Positions 62,185-64,000 of a stretch of 64,000 nt of DNA are shown in pieces. A program made the position numbers and the translations under genes. Under the pieces are notes generated by a model, which saw only the letters and a program-made list of their open reading frames with translations, had not been told where the DNA came from and made no database searches. The first letter of the stretch is position 1. The number at the start of each line of letters is the position of its first letter. Source of the DNA: Clostridia bacterium. GTDB lineage: Bacteria > Bacillota > Clostridia > UMGS1840. Location of the stretch: assembly GCA_017625695.1 (NCBI GenBank), contig JAGAKI010000076.1, positions 1 through 64,000 on the forward strand. Direction: 5' to 3'.

Positions 62185-63234
62185 ATGGCAGATACCGTAG
62201 CATTAAAAGAAAGCTTTTCTGTGGCATTAAACAGTGTTACCAATATGGAAGAGCTGGAAAAAATCCGTGTGGAATACTTAGGCAAAAAAGGTTTCATTAC
62301 TGAACTGATGCAGGAAATGAAATCCTTAACTCCTGAAGAGAAGAAAACCTTCGGTCAGGCAGTCAACGTTTTGAAAAACGAAGTAAATGATGCCATTACT
62401 GCAAAAAGAGAAGAATTAAAACAAAAGGAAATTGAACTGGAAAACAGCCGTATGCCTTTGTTTGACCTGTCAATGCCTCCGGTATTGGATAGAGGCTCCT
62501 ATCATCCCATCACCCTGGTACAACGTCAGTGTGAAGAAGTGTTTCGTTCTATGGGCTTTGCGATTGAAGACTATAGTGAAATTGTAACTGACTATGAATG
62601 TTTTGAAGCATTAAACATTCCTAAAAATCACCCCGCAAGAGATATGCAGGATACCTATTATTTAGATAACGGTCAGTTATTGAAATCCCATACCTCTGCA
62701 GCACAGAATGCGATTTATAAAAAATATAAAGATGCCTTAATCAACGAAGGAAAACCGATTAAAGCCATTTTTCCCGGAAGATGTTTCAGAAACGAAGCAA
62801 CCGATGCTTGTCACGAAAACACATTTTTCCAGATGGAAGGGGTAATGGTGGATAAAAACATTTCCATTTCCAATCTGATTTTCTTTATGAAAACTATGCT
62901 TTCTGAAGTATTCCAGAAAGACATTAAAGTACGCTTGCGTCCCGGTTTCTTTCCCTTTGTGGAACCCGGCTTTGAGTTGGATATCAGTTGTTTAATTTGC
63001 GGTGGGGAAGGCTGTCCCTCCTGTAAACACAGCGGATGGTTGGAATTATGTCCCTGTGGAATGATTCATCCGGAAGTGTTAAAAGCAGGCGGAATCGATC
63101 CGGAAGAATATACCGGTTTTGCATTTGGTTTAGGTTTAACCCGTCTTGCAATGATGAAATATGGTGTAAAAGACATTCGTGACTTAAACAGCGGCAGTTT
63201 GAAAGTGCTGTCTCAGTTTACCGATGATAAATAA
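62185..63234 (+). CDS. pheS: Phenylalanyl-tRNA synthetase alpha subunit
   Basis: 349 residues, ATG 62185, AGAAAGGA upstream. N-terminal coiled coil, then class II core: motif 2 (FPGRCFRNEATDACHENTFFQMEG) and motif 3 (GLGLTRLAMMKYGVKDIR). Cys-rich CLICGGEGCPSCKHSGW is a usual insert in Firmicutes. Confidence 0.98.
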   Translation: MADTVALKESFSVALNSVTNMEELEKIRVEYLGKKGFITELMQEMKSLTPEEKKTFGQAVNVLKNEVNDAITAKREELKQKEIELENSRMPLFDLSMPPVLDRGSYHPITLVQRQCEEVFRSMGFAIEDYSEIVTDYECFEALNIPKNHPARDMQDTYYLDNGQLLKSHTSAAQNAIYKKYKDALINEGKPIKAIFPGRCFRNEATDACHENTFFQMEGVMVDKNISISNLIFFMKTMLSEVFQKDIKVRLRPGFFPFVEPGFELDISCLICGGEGCPSCKHSGWLELCPCGMIHPEVLKAGGIDPEEYTGFAFGLGLTRLAMMKYGVKDIRDLNSGSLKVLSQFTDDK

Positions 63235-63252
63235 GAAAGGGGAGTTTGAAGA

Positions 63253-64000
63253 ATGATTTTATCAATGAACTGGATTTCGGACTTTGTTGACTTGTCCGGA
63301 CTGGATAAATTAGACTTAATTGCAAAATTTTCTTTATCTACTGCAGAAGTAGAAAATGAAATCTATCAGAAAGGCTCCGACCTTTCCGGAATTGTAGTTG
63401 CAGAAATTAAATCTGTAGAAGACCATCCCGAATCCAAAAAATTGCATCTTTTAAAAGTGGATATCGGGGAAAAAGAACTGATTGATGTAGTTTGTGGTGC
63501 TCCTAACGTAAGAGTAGGCATGAAAACTGCTTTTGCAAAATTAGGCGCACAGATTGGCGATATCACAATTACACCCAGAAAACTGGCAGGCTACACCTCC
63601 AACGGAATGTGCTGTTCTGAAAAAGAACTTGGCTTAAGTGACGAAAATGCCGGAATTATGGATATTACCGAAGATGTTGCTTTGGGTACCGATTTGAAAG
63701 AACTCTATCAGATTGACGATATTATTTTTGAAGTTGACAATAAATCCTTAACCAACCGACCTGACCTTTGGGGTCATTATGGGATTGCCCGTGAATTCGC
63801 TGCAATTGCAGGCAGAGAATTAAAACCTTTGCCGGTTGTGGATTTAGAAGCGTATCACAATTTGCCCAAAGTGGATTTGAAAATTGAAGATCCCTTGTGT
63901 CAGAGATATTCCTGCTTGCAGTTTGGCAATATCACCAAACACGTAAGCCCTATGAATATGAGAATCCGTCTGTTCTACTGCGGAATGAGAGGCTTAAACT
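63253..64000 (+). CDS. pheT: Phenylalanyl-tRNA synthetase beta subunit, 5' part
   Basis: First 249 residues; the gene runs off the right edge. Starts ILSMNWISDFVDLSGL, then the tRNA-binding (EMAP-like) domain about 40-150 (VVAEIKSVEDHPESKKLHLLKVDIG), and the start of the B3/B4 region (NRPDLWGHYGIAREFAAIAG). It follows pheS by 18 bases. Confidence 0.97.
   Translation, partial: MILSMNWISDFVDLSGLDKLDLIAKFSLSTAEVENEIYQKGSDLSGIVVAEIKSVEDHPESKKLHLLKVDIGEKELIDVVCGAPNVRVGMKTAFAKLGAQIGDITITPRKLAGYTSNGMCCSEKELGLSDENAGIMDITEDVALGTDLKELYQIDDIIFEVDNKSLTNRPDLWGHYGIAREFAAIAGRELKPLPVVDLEAYHNLPKVDLKIEDPLCQRYSCLQFGNITKHVSPMNMRIRLFYCGMRGLN

Overview
The window is a piece of a low-GC Firmicutes chromosome, most likely an uncultured anaerobic Clostridia. 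Evidence: strong AGGAGG ribosome sites, TTGACA/TATAAT promoters, a T-box ahead of pheST, a tetrahydrofolate riboswitch ahead of folT, and the smc-ftsY and proBA-obg neighbourhoods. A complete tailed prophage of about 32 kb interrupts it.

Region 1 (1-2836) is host: a cupin remnant, a membrane-anchored metallophosphoesterase, a small membrane protein, uracil-DNA glycosylase and another small membrane protein ending in a terminator. Region 2 (about 2864-34740) is the prophage, visibly richer in G+C than the host. Almost all its genes are on the minus strand. From right to left they are: an early block of small genes with a cytosine methyltransferase-like protein, a HUH rolling-circle initiator, ASCH-like and VRR-NUC proteins; HNH and terminase; portal, ClpP-like protease and HK97 capsid; connectors; tail genes with a gpG/gpGT frameshift and a 983-residue tape measure protein; baseplate and receptor-binding proteins; a diversity-generating retroelement (DGR); holin and SLH-domain endolysin. 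The left end holds a plus-strand voltage-gated K+ channel, an XRE repressor, three small genes and an IS30-family DDE transposase.

I find no tyrosine or serine integrase. The transposase sits at the extreme left end, a stand-alone copy of its DNA-binding domain is the first gene at the right end, and a 12-bp sequence (TAAATGCGAAAA) occurs inverted at both ends. I infer that the whole phage is mobilised by an IS30-type transposase and has landed just upstream of the tRNA-Thr promoter.

The DGR is clear. A 117-bp template lies between the target gene and the reverse transcriptase. It matches the 3' end of the target gene except at 19 sites, and all 19 are adenines in the template sense strand. 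The target is a baseplate/receptor-binding protein, so the system should retarget the phage to new host surfaces.

Region 3 (34.8-64 kb) is host: tRNA-Thr, a polysaccharide deacetylase-like protein, a large membrane protein, an acyltransferase-like protein, a THF riboswitch with folT-folC, smc (unusually short), ftsY, a UPF0182 protein, a radical SAM protein, proB-proA, obg, guaB, gap, an OFA-type transporter, two secreted proteins, a LOG-family protein, a GNAT protein, dtd, a HAD phosphatase, and a T-box leader with pheS and the start of pheT.
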